Assembly (NCBI GenBank): GCA_963821885.1
Contig: CAWGFN010000003.1
Location: 62,001 to 126,000 of the forward strand
Origin: Oleiagrimonas sp963821885
GTDB taxonomy: Bacteria; Pseudomonadota; Gammaproteobacteria; Xanthomonadales; Rhodanobacteraceae
DNA length: 64,000 nucleotides
Direction of reading: 5' to 3'
A program made the translations under genes and the position numbers. Shown piece after piece: positions 25,897 through 34,497 of the stretch (position 1 is its first letter; each line of letters begins with the position of its first letter). The notes under the pieces were generated by a model. It did not search any database. It was given only the letters and a program-made list of their open reading frames with translations, and had not been told where the DNA came from.

Positions 25897-26547
25897 TCAG
25901 GCGTCGTCGAGCCTGCGATCGCCGACCAGCACCACGTCCGCGCCGCGATGCGCGAACAGGCCGACCGAGACCACGCCGGCGATCTGGTTGAGGTCGGTTT
26001 CCAGCGCGAGCGGATCGGTGATGCGCCAGCCATGCACGTCGAGGATCCAGTTGCCGTTGTCGGTCACCGTGCCATCGCGCCAGACCGGGTTGCCGCCGCG
26101 CTTGCTGATTTCGCGCGCCACGTGGCTGCGCGCCATCGGGATGACCTCGATCGGCAGCGGGAAGGTGCCGAGCACGTCGACCAGCTTGCTCGAATCGATG
26201 ATGCACACGAACTTGCGCGAGGCCGCGGCGACGATCTTCTCGCGGGTCAGCGCCGCGCCGCCGCCCTTGATCAGGCGCTTGTGGTGGTCGCACTCGTCGG
26301 CGCCGTCCACGTAGAGATCCAGCGGCCCGACGGCATTGAGGTCGAGCACCTCGATGCCGTGCGATTCAAGCTGCGCGGTGGATTGCTCGGAGCTGGACAC
26401 GGCGCCGCGGATGCGGTCCTTGATGCCGGCCAGGGCGTCGATGAAGTAGGCGACGGTGGAGCCGGTGCCGACGCCAACGACGCTGTCATCCTCGACGAAG
26501 GCGATGGCGGCCTCGCCGGCGAGTTTCTTTTCGTTGGCCTGGGTCAT
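25897..26547 (-). CDS. rpiA: Ribose-5-phosphate isomerase A
   Basis: A 216-residue RpiA that interconverts ribose 5-phosphate and ribulose 5-phosphate in the pentose phosphate pathway. Family motifs: VVGVGTGSTVAYFIDAL, SSSEQST, LDLYVDGADECD (with the catalytic Asp), IKGGGAALTREKIVA and FPLPIEVIPMA. The ATG at 26547 gives the usual start; an extension to 26619 is unsupported. Its upstream side faces the duplicated repeat of 26.6-27.1 kb, which may hold its promoter. Confidence 0.96.
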   Translation of the reverse strand: MTQANEKKLAGEAAIAFVEDDSVVGVGTGSTVAYFIDALAGIKDRIRGAVSSSEQSTAQLESHGIEVLDLNAVGPLDLYVDGADECDHHKRLIKGGGAALTREKIVAAASRKFVCIIDSSKLVDVLGTFPLPIEVIPMARSHVAREISKRGGNPVWRDGTVTDNGNWILDVHGWRITDPLALETDLNQIAGVVSVGLFAHRGADVVLVGDRRLDDA

Positions 26548-26630
26548 GGGTAAAGCCGAATGCGGAAGTGACGAGAGGATAACCCAGGGGGCCTTGTCAC
26601 GTACGTTCCACCCGTCCACGCCAGCGCGAC

Positions 26631-27099
26631 ACCCTCCCCTGCTGCGCAGGGGAGGGCCGGGGTGGGGTCAAGGCAGCGGAGCCCGTTGGATGAGTCTGCA
26701 ATGGACGCCATGGCCGCAATGCAGGGCTTCAGGCCACAACCATGCCGCCATCATGGCGCTGATCGCTCCGTAGGCCTTACCCCCACCCGGCCTCCCCCTG
26801 CTGCGCAGGGGGAGGAGCCGTCATCGCCAAACGCAACCACGTTCCGGATGGCAGTCCACCCCAGCGAAAAACCCTCCCCTGCGTGCAGGGGAGGGCAGGG
26901 GTGGGGTCAAGGCAACGGAGCCCGGTGGATGCGTCCGCAGCAGGCGCCATGACCGCAATGCAAGGCTTGGGGCTGGAGCCATGCCGCCATCATGGCGCTG
27001 ACCGCTCAGTAGGTTTTACCCCCACCCAGTCTCCCCCTGCTGCGCAGGGGGAGGAGCCAGTCAGGCCTTGCCCCAACCCGGCCTTCCCCTGCTCCGCAG
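26631..27099. repeat. 240-bp duplicated intergenic repeat
   Basis: Two diverged copies start at 26631 and 26871 (period 240 bp). Each opens with a palindrome CCCTCCCCTGC...GCAGGGGAGGG, then GGGGTGGGGTCAAGGCA, a middle part with ATGCCGCCATCATGGCGCTGA, then CCCCCACCC and CTCCCCCTGCTGCGCAGGGG. A third CCCCTGC/GCAGGGG piece lies near 27086-27100. The space between rpiA and the EVE gene holds no supported gene. Confidence 0.8.
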
Positions 27100-27108
27100 G
27101 GGGTGACG

Positions 27109-27569
<461 letters not shown>

Positions 27570-27573
<4 letters not shown>

Positions 27574-28175
27574 GGGGTCTCGCGGTTGCAGTCGATGAGT
27601 TCCTGGTCGGTGGCGACAAGGTCCAGCCGCACGTCCCAGTCGGCCGGTTCGATGTCCGGGCATTCCTGGAAGGCGTATCCGACGCCGATCAGCAGGGGGC
27701 GCGCCGGTCGCGGCGACTGGCGCAGGAAGGCCAGGCTGGCGTCGTAGAAGCCGCCGCCATGGCCGATGCGGTGGCCGCGGCGGTCGAAGGCCAGCAGCGG
27801 CACCAGCACCACGTCGAGGGCGTCGGCGTCGACGTGGCCGTCGTCGCGGGCCGGCTCGGGGATGCCGTAGCGGTTGGGCTGCACCTCGTCGCCCAGCTTC
27901 CACGGGGCAAAGCGCATCCGCCGCGGGCCTTCGATGCGCGGCAGGAAGATCTGCTGGTGGCGCAGGGCGACCGCGGCCAGCACCAGATTCAGCGGCAGCT
28001 CGCCATTGCAGGCCCAGTAGCCGGCCACGCGCGCGGCGTCGACGAAGGCCGGCAGGGTCTCCAGTTGGCGGCGCACGCCCTGCGCGGCGCCCATGCGCGC
28101 GGGCGGGTCGAGCGCGCGACGCCGTTCGCTCATCTGCGCGCGCAGTGCGGGGCGGGGCTCGGTCGTGTCGTTCAA
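27570..28175 (-). CDS. fau: 5-formyltetrahydrofolate cyclo-ligase
   Basis: A 201-residue enzyme that turns 5-formyltetrahydrofolate into 5,10-methenyltetrahydrofolate using ATP. The C-terminal motif FDRRGHRIGHGGGFYDASLAF is the ATP/folate-binding signature; LPRIEGPRRMRF and YGIPEP are also typical. I chose the TTG at 28175 because AGGA lies eight bases upstream. A GTG at 28229 is in frame but sits inside a hairpin. The 6S RNA gene lies just upstream, the classic ssrS-fau arrangement, so both probably share a transcript. Confidence 0.88.
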
Positions 28176-28226
28176 GCGGACGATCCTGCGGGCGGCGGCG
28201 GATGCGGCGGCGGGACCGCAAACGGA

Positions 28227-28250
28227 CACGGCCCCGGTGAGGGGGCCGTG
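28227..28250 (-). terminator. Hairpin between 6S RNA and fau
   Basis: The stem CACGGCCCC / GGGGCCGTG with a six-base loop has no T-tract. It could mark processing or partial termination between 6S RNA and fau. Confidence 0.45.
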
Positions 28251-28264
28251 CGGGTCGAGGAAGA

Positions 28265-28455
28265 GGTGTTCTCCACAGTGCCGATGCGCATCGAGCGACC
28301 TTGATCCAGAAGGATCAGGTGGGTGGGCTCGCGTGACGTTTCAGGCTTTCCGTTCGTGACGGACATGCTCACCGGCCACGATGTTGCCGACCCGGGTCGG
28401 ACGTTAGGAACAAGGCAAATGGAACGAGACGCTGTCGTACACCGCAGGGAACACC
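28265..28455 (-). ncRNA. ssrS: 6S RNA
   Basis: About 190 bases between zapA and fau, the standard place. The ends GGTGTTCCCTGCGGTGT and GCACTGTGGAGAACACC form a 17-bp closing stem with few mismatches. The conserved GGTGAGCATG and GGAAAGCCTGAAA segments are present, then CCTTCTGGATCAAGG. 6S RNA mimics an open promoter and binds the sigma-70 RNA polymerase holoenzyme in stationary phase. TAGAAT (28465-28470, minus strand) is well placed as its -10. Exact ends are inferred from the stem. Confidence 0.9.
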
Positions 28456-28512
28456 TTGGAACGCATTCTACTCCCTGCGTGGGGCGACGCGCAGCATGCG
28501 GTTGGCAAAAAC

Positions 28513-28818
28513 TCAGGAACGGCCGCCGTTGGCGCGCTCCAGGGCGCCTTCCAGCTTGCGGCGCAGGGATTCGATGCCCTCGCCGAACACGCGCTGCTCG
28601 GTTTCGTGGCGCTGGCGCGTTTCCAGCAGTTCGTGGGTCACGCTGAGGGCGGTCAGCACGGCCAGGCGGTCGAAGCCGGGGCTGCGCGCATTGGCGCGGA
28701 ATTCGCGCATCTTGTTGTCCAGGTAACTGGCGGCGGCCAGCAGGCCGGCGCGCTCCTCCGGCTCGCACGCGACCAGGAACTCGCGGTCGTTGAGACGGAT
28801 CGTGATGGGTTCGGACAT
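28513..28818 (-). CDS. zapA: Cell division protein ZapA
   Basis: A 101-residue ZapA, which binds and bundles FtsZ filaments at the division site. Typical features: ITIRLNDREFLVACEPEER (beta hairpin), LLAAASYLDNKMREFR and LAVLTALSVTHELL, followed by a coiled-coil C-terminus. The ATG at 28818 gives the conserved MSEPITIRL. It follows a ZapB-like gene after 29 bases and is followed by the 6S RNA gene. Confidence 0.93.
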   Translation of the reverse strand: MSEPITIRLNDREFLVACEPEERAGLLAAASYLDNKMREFRANARSPGFDRLAVLTALSVTHELLETRQRHETEQRVFGEGIESLRRKLEGALERANGGRS

Positions 28819-28847
28819 GGAGTGTCTTCTCGTCGCTGCTGTCGTGG

Positions 28848-29072
28848 TCAGCCGGAATTTTCCAGGGATTTCAGTCGCTGGATCATGGCTTCCACGCGGC
28901 TGCGCGCCTGCTCGTTGCGAGCCAGCAACCCGGCGCGTTCCGTGGCCAGGTGTTCCTGGCTCTGGCGCAGGCTGCGGTTTTCCTCGTCCATGCGCTGCAC
29001 GGTCTTGAGCAGCTGGTCGAGGGTCTCGGTCAGCGCGGCGAGTTCGGCTTTCATCGGGTCGGAATCGTTCAT
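28848..29072 (-). CDS. ZapB-like coiled-coil protein
   Basis: A 74-residue, almost wholly helical protein (LAALTETLDQLLKTVQRMDE, NRSLRQSQEHLATERAGLLA, SRVEAMIQRLKSLENSG) of the small coiled-coil family found beside zapA. Members are annotated as ZapB-like division factors that stabilise the Z-ring. Heptad spacing of Leu residues supports a dimeric coiled coil. It probably shares a transcript with zapA, 29 bases away. Confidence 0.85.
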   Translation of the reverse strand: MNDSDPMKAELAALTETLDQLLKTVQRMDEENRSLRQSQEHLATERAGLLARNEQARSRVEAMIQRLKSLENSG

Positions 29073-29145
29073 ACGGGCACGTGTAAACGAGCGGGCGTGA
29101 CCTGCTTTTTCGCATCTTGCAGGGTCGTGGTGCAAGTCCGGCGTG

Positions 29146-32100
29146 TCACGATTTGCGTCCGCGACCCGGTTTTGCCGCCTTGCGACGGCGTTCGTGCTCG
29201 ATGCAGAAGGCCTGGCAGGCCTCGGCATCGAGCGGCACGGAAAGCCAGTTGCCCTGGATCAGGTCGCAGTTGTGTTCCTTGAGATAGTCGGCCTGTTCGG
29301 ACGTTTCCACGCCTTCGGCCACCACCTGCAGGCCCAGCGAATGGGCCATGGTGATGATGGTGGCGGTAATCGCCTCGTCGTCCGGGTCGGTGGTGATGTC
29401 GCCGACGAAGGCCTGGTCGATCTTCAGCACCGTCAGCGGCAGGCGCTTGAGGTAGGCGAGCGAGGAATAGCCGGTGCCGAAGTCGTCGATGGCCAGGCTC
29501 ACGCCGATTTCGCGCAATTCGCCCAGGGTGCGCATGGACTGCTCGACGTTGGCCATGACCGTGCTTTCGGTCAACTCCAGCTCGAAGTACTGCGCCGGCA
29601 GTTCGTTCTTCTCCAGGGTGTGGCGCAGGTTCTTGGCCATGCCGCTGCGCTGCAGCTGCACCATCGACAGGTTCACCGCCATGGTCAGGCGCTTCAGCCC
29701 GGCCTCGCGCCAGGCGTGCAGATCGCGGCAGGCCTGTTCGAGCACGAACTGGCCGATGTCCATGATCATCCCGGTTTCCTCGGCCAGCGGAATGAAGATG
29801 GATGGAGGCACGTTGCCCAGCTCCTCGTTGTGCCAGCGCACCAGGGCCTCCACGCCCACCAGCTCGTGGTCGTCCAGCTCCATCTTCGGCTGATACACCA
29901 CCGACAGTTCCTTGCGTTCCAGCGCGCGCCGCAGCGCTCCGGCCATGGTCGCCCGCAGGCGGGCGTCGGCGTCCATGTCATCGTTGTAGATCATCCACGT
30001 GTTGCGGCCGTGTTCCTTGGCCTGGTACATCGCGGTGTCGGCGTGCTTGAGCAGCTCGTTGGGCACCTGCCCGTGGTCGGGGTAGATCGATATGCCGATC
30101 GAGGGCGAGATCAGGACCTCCTGGTGGGTGTCTAGCACCAGGGCCTCGTTGAAGGCGCTGATGATCTTGTGCGCCACGCCGATGATCTCGCCCTGTCCGC
30201 CGACGTCCTGCAGCACCAGGGTGAATTCATCGCCGCCCACCCGGGCCACCGTGTCCTGTTCGCGCACGCAGTGGCGCAGGCGGGCGCCGGCGGCCTTCAG
30301 CAGTCGGTCGCCGGTGGTGTGGCCCATCGAGTCGTTGACATGCTTGAAGCGGTCCAGGTCGATGTACAGCAGGGCCAGGCGCTGGCCGCTGCGACGCGAG
30401 GACAGGATCGCGTCGGCCAGCCGCTCGCCGAGCAGGGTGCGGTTGGGCAGGCCGGTGAGCATGTCGTAGTTGGCCAGGTAGCGCAGTTCCTGTTCGGCGC
30501 GCTTGCGGTCGGTGATGTCGGTCATCACGCCGACATAGTGGGTGCGCATGCCGTGCGCGTTGCACACCTCGCGCAGCTCGATCCAGCACAGGAAGTCGCT
30601 GCCGTTCTTGCGCCTGAGCCAAAGCTCGCCGCGCCAGTGGCCGTGGCTCTGCAGTTCGCGGCGCATGTGCGCGTAGACGCTGTCCGGTTGCTGGGTGCAG
30701 TTGAGCAGCGAGGTGTCGCGGCCGCGCACCTCGTCGTTGCCGTAGCCGCTCATGCGGGTGAAGGCGGCGTTGACCGAACTGAAGCGGAAGTCCAGGTCGA
30801 ACACCGTCACCGCTTCGCTCATGCTGCGGATGACCTCGGCGGCGATGCGGCGCTCGCGGTCCTCGTTGCGCATGCGCGTGATGTTGCGCACGGTGCCGGA
30901 GATGCGGTTGGGCTTGCCGCTGCCGTCGTGGCCGACGATCTTGCCGCGACCCAGCACCCAGATCCATTGGCCCTGCGTGGTCTTGAGGCGGTACTCGGAC
31001 TCGAAGTGGTCGTTGCTTCCGTCCAGGCACTCGGCCAGTTCGCGACGCACGTGGTCGAGGTCGTCGGGGTGCAGGACGTAGCTGCACCAGTCGTCGAAAT
31101 CGATGTCGTTGGGCGTGCCCACGCCGAGCAGCTGGTCGGCGCCGAGCCGGTACAGCCGGTTCTCGTCCAGGTGCAGGTCCCAGAATTCGTCGCCCGAGCC
31201 CCACAGCGCCATGCTCAACCGGCCTTCGCGTTCGCGCAGCTGGTCACGATGGCGGCGCTCGCGCTGCCGGCGGGCGCGCAGGGCGAAGACCAGCGCCAGC
31301 AGCAGCATGACGGCCATTGCCGTGTACAGCGCGAACATGGTGTGCGAGGCCCACCACGGCGGGATCACGATCAACTCCACGCCTTTCGGCGTGCTGCCGA
31401 ACTTGCCGCTGTGGTTGCTGGCCATCACCTCGAAGCGGTACTGGCCGGCCGGGAGGTTGGTGTAGGTGGTGCTGTGGCGCGTGTCGTCGTCGATCCAGAC
31501 CTTGTCGAAACCGACCAGGCGATGGCGAAAGCGGTTCTGTCGCGGGGCGGCGAAATCCATGGCCGCGAATTCGAAGCGGATGGCGCGTGCCGACTGCGGC
31601 ATCGTGATGCGGTTGTCCACCGGCAGCACGGCATGGTTGTCGGCGCCGATATGGATGCCGGTCAGGTTGACCTGCGGCACGAAGCGACTGGGGCGGAAAT
31701 GCGCCGGATCGACCTCGTCGAAGCCGTTCACGCCGCCAAAGACCAGGTTCCCGTTGCGCTTCCTGAGGCAGGCATTGGAGTTGTACTCCATGCCCTGCAG
31801 GCCGTCCTGGACGGTGAAGGCGGTGACCTTGCCGCTGGTCGGGTTGAGACGGATGACGCCGCGGTTGGTGCTCATCCACAGGTGCCGGCTGCCGTCCTCG
31901 CGCAGGCAGTAGATGGTGTCGTCCGGCAGACCGTTGCGGATGGTCATGCGGTTGAAGTGGGCGCCACTGGCGTCCAGGGACACGAGTCTGTCGAGCCCGG
32001 ACTGGGTGCCCACCCACAGCTGTCCGCGATCGTCCACGAACAGGCTCATGACCACGTGGCTGCTGAGGCTGTCGGCGACGCCGGGCTCCTCGCGAAAGGT

Positions 32101-33780
32101 GCGCACGTGCCCACTGGCGGGATCGTAGACGCTCAATCCCGTGCTGGTGCCGATCCAGATGCGGCCCTGGGTGTCCTGCGCCATGGCCACCACGATGCCC
32201 GCGGCCAGGCTGTCCGGGTCGCCGGCATGATGCACGATGTGCTGCACGCGCTTGCCGTTGACGTAGTGATACAGCCCGCTGCCATCGTACATTCCGACCC
32301 ACAGGCTGCCGTCGCGGGCGCGCACCAGCGCGCGCACCGGGCGCGGCGCCAGGTCCGGGTCCAGCAGGCGGGCGTGCCTGAGGCCCTTGTCCAGAACCAG
32401 CGCGCCGTGATCGGTGGCCAGCCAGTAGTGGTCCGGCCCGCGGACGACCGCAAACACGCTCAACGATTGCGCGTTGTCGCCGGGCAGGGCGCGCAGCAGG
32501 ACCGGGGTCAGGCTGTCAAAGCTCGCCTGGGCCGGATCGTAGCGGTGCAGGCCACCACCGCTCAGGCCCAGCCACAGGTCCCCGGAATGGTCCTCGTACA
32601 GCGCGCGGATGTTGCTCGAGGCATGACGGTTGCTGTCCAGGCTGTCGTCGGTGACGAAGCTGAACGGCGTGCCGGCGGGATCGAAATAGGCCGCGCCGTG
32701 GATCACGCCGCCGGTCCAGACCAGGCCGGAACGGTCCACGTACAGGCGCTGGATGTTTTCGTCGGGCAGGCTGCCCTGAATGCGCGCATTGGGTTGCAGC
32801 AGGCGCGGGTTCTGCAGATGGCTGTCAAGGCCCAGCAGGCCGACCGACTGCACCGCCGCCCAGATGCGGCCCGCATGATCCTCGGTCAACGCATCGATAC
32901 GGGTGGCCGTCGGCGTGTTGCCGCCGACCGGCCAGACCGGTTGCGTGGCTCCGGTGTTCGGATCGAGCCGGTACAGCCCGCTCTCGGCACCCAGCAGGAG
33001 GGAGCCGTCGCGACGGCACAGCAGTGTGCGGATGTCCCTGCGATCGATGTGCACGCTTTGCGTGTGTGCCGCGTCGGCGCCGATCACGATCAGCAGGCTG
33101 CCATGCAGGGCATAGAACGTCGGCTGGTCGCCGCACTGGGCCAGCACGGTATCGAGCAGGGCATCGTGGCGCTCGGACCGCCACAGCACGCTGGCGTGAC
33201 GGTAACCGGGATCGATCGATACGATGGCGTCGTGCTCGGCCACCAGCAACCGCTGGCCGTCGCCGCCGGCCAGGGCGGTGACGCCGTTGAGCCTGGCCGC
33301 CCAGTCGCCCGGGGTCGGCAACACCCGGTCGTGGTCGGGGTCGAACAGCACCAGTCCACCGACCTTGCTGGCGACCCACAGGTGTCCATGACCATCGCTG
33401 GCCAGGGCGCTGATGACGTTGTCGGGCAGGCTGTCGGTGCGGTTGGCGTCGTGGTGGAAGCGCTTGAGCCGGTAGCCGTCGTATCGGTGCAGGCCACCCT
33501 GCGAGCCAAGCCAGATGTAACCCTTGTCGCCCTGCAGGATCGCGCCCACGGTGTTCTGCGCCAGGCCTTGCGAGGCGCCGATGTGGCCAAAGTAGTAGGT
33601 GCGCACGTGGGCCGTGGCCGGGGCGGCGGCCGCCACGCCGGCCAGGCACAGGGCGGCGCACGCAAGCAGCGAATACAGGCGCCGCGCGCCGCGCACGCCA
33701 AGGCGCTGCGCAGCCTGTGGCCGGCCAGCCGACCCGTGTGGGTGGCTCCGGACGGTGCGAGCGACCAGGCTTGCGGACAT
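29146..33780 (-). CDS. Hybrid sensor: beta-propeller, Y_Y_Y, PAS, GGDEF and EAL
   Basis: A 1544-residue membrane protein for cyclic di-GMP turnover. After a signal peptide (SLLACAALCLAGVAAAAPA) come two-component-regulator propeller repeats (about 50-740; motifs such as GYIWLGSQGGLHRYD, RIWIGTSTGLSVYDP), a Y_Y_Y domain (RHRLVGFDKVWIDDDTRHST), one membrane helix (LYTAMAVMLLLALVFALRA) and two PAS domains. The diguanylate cyclase has the intact motif GGDEF (1182-1186). The phosphodiesterase has EAL (1311-1313) and DDFGTGYSSLAYLK. Both catalytic motifs are intact, so either activity is possible. The ATG at 33780 has AGGTGA upstream. The periplasmic propeller presumably senses a sugar or polymer, which is inference. 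Confidence 0.93.
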   Translation of the reverse strand: MSASLVARTVRSHPHGSAGRPQAAQRLGVRGARRLYSLLACAALCLAGVAAAAPATAHVRTYYFGHIGASQGLAQNTVGAILQGDKGYIWLGSQGGLHRYDGYRLKRFHHDANRTDSLPDNVISALASDGHGHLWVASKVGGLVLFDPDHDRVLPTPGDWAARLNGVTALAGGDGQRLLVAEHDAIVSIDPGYRHASVLWRSERHDALLDTVLAQCGDQPTFYALHGSLLIVIGADAAHTQSVHIDRRDIRTLLCRRDGSLLLGAESGLYRLDPNTGATQPVWPVGGNTPTATRIDALTEDHAGRIWAAVQSVGLLGLDSHLQNPRLLQPNARIQGSLPDENIQRLYVDRSGLVWTGGVIHGAAYFDPAGTPFSFVTDDSLDSNRHASSNIRALYEDHSGDLWLGLSGGGLHRYDPAQASFDSLTPVLLRALPGDNAQSLSVFAVVRGPDHYWLATDHGALVLDKGLRHARLLDPDLAPRPVRALVRARDGSLWVGMYDGSGLYHYVNGKRVQHIVHHAGDPDSLAAGIVVAMAQDTQGRIWIGTSTGLSVYDPASGHVRTFREEPGVADSLSSHVVMSLFVDDRGQLWVGTQSGLDRLVSLDASGAHFNRMTIRNGLPDDTIYCLREDGSRHLWMSTNRGVIRLNPTSGKVTAFTVQDGLQGMEYNSNACLRKRNGNLVFGGVNGFDEVDPAHFRPSRFVPQVNLTGIHIGADNHAVLPVDNRITMPQSARAIRFEFAAMDFAAPRQNRFRHRLVGFDKVWIDDDTRHSTTYTNLPAGQYRFEVMASNHSGKFGSTPKGVELIVIPPWWASHTMFALYTAMAVMLLLALVFALRARRQRERRHRDQLREREGRLSMALWGSGDEFWDLHLDENRLYRLGADQLLGVGTPNDIDFDDWCSYVLHPDDLDHVRRELAECLDGSNDHFESEYRLKTTQGQWIWVLGRGKIVGHDGSGKPNRISGTVRNITRMRNEDRERRIAAEVIRSMSEAVTVFDLDFRFSSVNAAFTRMSGYGNDEVRGRDTSLLNCTQQPDSVYAHMRRELQSHGHWRGELWLRRKNGSDFLCWIELREVCNAHGMRTHYVGVMTDITDRKRAEQELRYLANYDMLTGLPNRTLLGERLADAILSSRRSGQRLALLYIDLDRFKHVNDSMGHTTGDRLLKAAGARLRHCVREQDTVARVGGDEFTLVLQDVGGQGEIIGVAHKIISAFNEALVLDTHQEVLISPSIGISIYPDHGQVPNELLKHADTAMYQAKEHGRNTWMIYNDDMDADARLRATMAGALRRALERKELSVVYQPKMELDDHELVGVEALVRWHNEELGNVPPSIFIPLAEETGMIMDIGQFVLEQACRDLHAWREAGLKRLTMAVNLSMVQLQRSGMAKNLRHTLEKNELPAQYFELELTESTVMANVEQSMRTLGELREIGVSLAIDDFGTGYSSLAYLKRLPLTVLKIDQAFVGDITTDPDDEAITATIITMAHSLGLQVVAEGVETSEQADYLKEHNCDLIQGNWLSVPLDAEACQAFCIEHERRRKAAKPGRGRKS

Positions 33781-33931
33781 CAATGTCACCTGTCGTGGAA
33801 GGTTGATCGGGTCGGGCCCGCAATTCACCGTCAGGCAAACCCCCAACCGTCAGTGTAGGCAATCGTCCGGATGGGTGCCAGAATGAATTCGCTGTCCGCC
33901 GATATGGCCCGAGTGGCCCCGTAATCCATCG

Positions 33932-34495
33932 ATGACTGTGACCTATCTGCAACTCGAATCCGCCCTGGCCAGCGCGAAGGCGAGTGTCGATGCCAGCGAC
34001 CTGCACGGTTCGGTGGCCGGCTACCTGTGCGGAGGCGGCACGGCCGATGCCGCCGGACTGCTCCAGGCGCTGGAACTGGAGCTCGATGATCCCGGCGCGC
34101 GCGGCCGTCTCCAGGCCGAGGTCGAGTCCCTGTATCGCGACTGCCGTGCGGCCCTGGACGATGCCGAACTGGGCTTCCAGCCCTTGCTTCCCGATGCCGA
34201 CCGTCCAGTCGATGAGCGTGCCGACAGCCTGGTCGAATGGTGTCGCGGGTTCCTCGGCGGCTTCGGCCTGGCCACGGCGCAGCGGTCGCAGGCGCTGTCC
34301 GCGGACGGCGAGGAGATCCTGCGCGACTTCGGCACCATCGGGGCGTCCGATCTGTCCTGCGGCGACAGCGACGAGGACGAACGCGCGCTGGTCGAAGTGA
34401 GCGAGTTCGTGCGCGTGGGCGCGCTGGTGCTGCATGCGGAAACAGCCGGCAAGCGTGCCAGCGGCGGTGCCCCTTCGGGCAACGGCGTGCACTGA
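33932..34495 (+). CDS. ygfB: YgfB family (UPF0149) protein
   Basis: A 187-residue UPF0149 protein with the family pattern SDLHGSVAGYLCGGG near the N-terminus and ADSLVEWCRGFLGGFGLA in the middle, then an acidic stretch. YgfB-type proteins lie before pepP in many gammaproteobacteria; in Pseudomonas the homologue affects beta-lactam resistance genes, which need not hold here. Its stop is two bases before the pepP ATG, so the two are an operon. It is divergent from the large GGDEF-EAL gene. Confidence 0.9.
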   Translation: MTVTYLQLESALASAKASVDASDLHGSVAGYLCGGGTADAAGLLQALELELDDPGARGRLQAEVESLYRDCRAALDDAELGFQPLLPDADRPVDERADSLVEWCRGFLGGFGLATAQRSQALSADGEEILRDFGTIGASDLSCGDSDEDERALVEVSEFVRVGALVLHAETAGKRASGGAPSGNGVH

Positions 34496-34497
34496 GC

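Noticed and set aside
30169..33858. A 1229-codon open frame antisense to the propeller/GGDEF/EAL gene
   Set aside because: In 70% GC DNA the strand opposite a real gene is often open. The translation is Val/Ala/Gln/His-rich with no motif, while the other strand has several intact domains.
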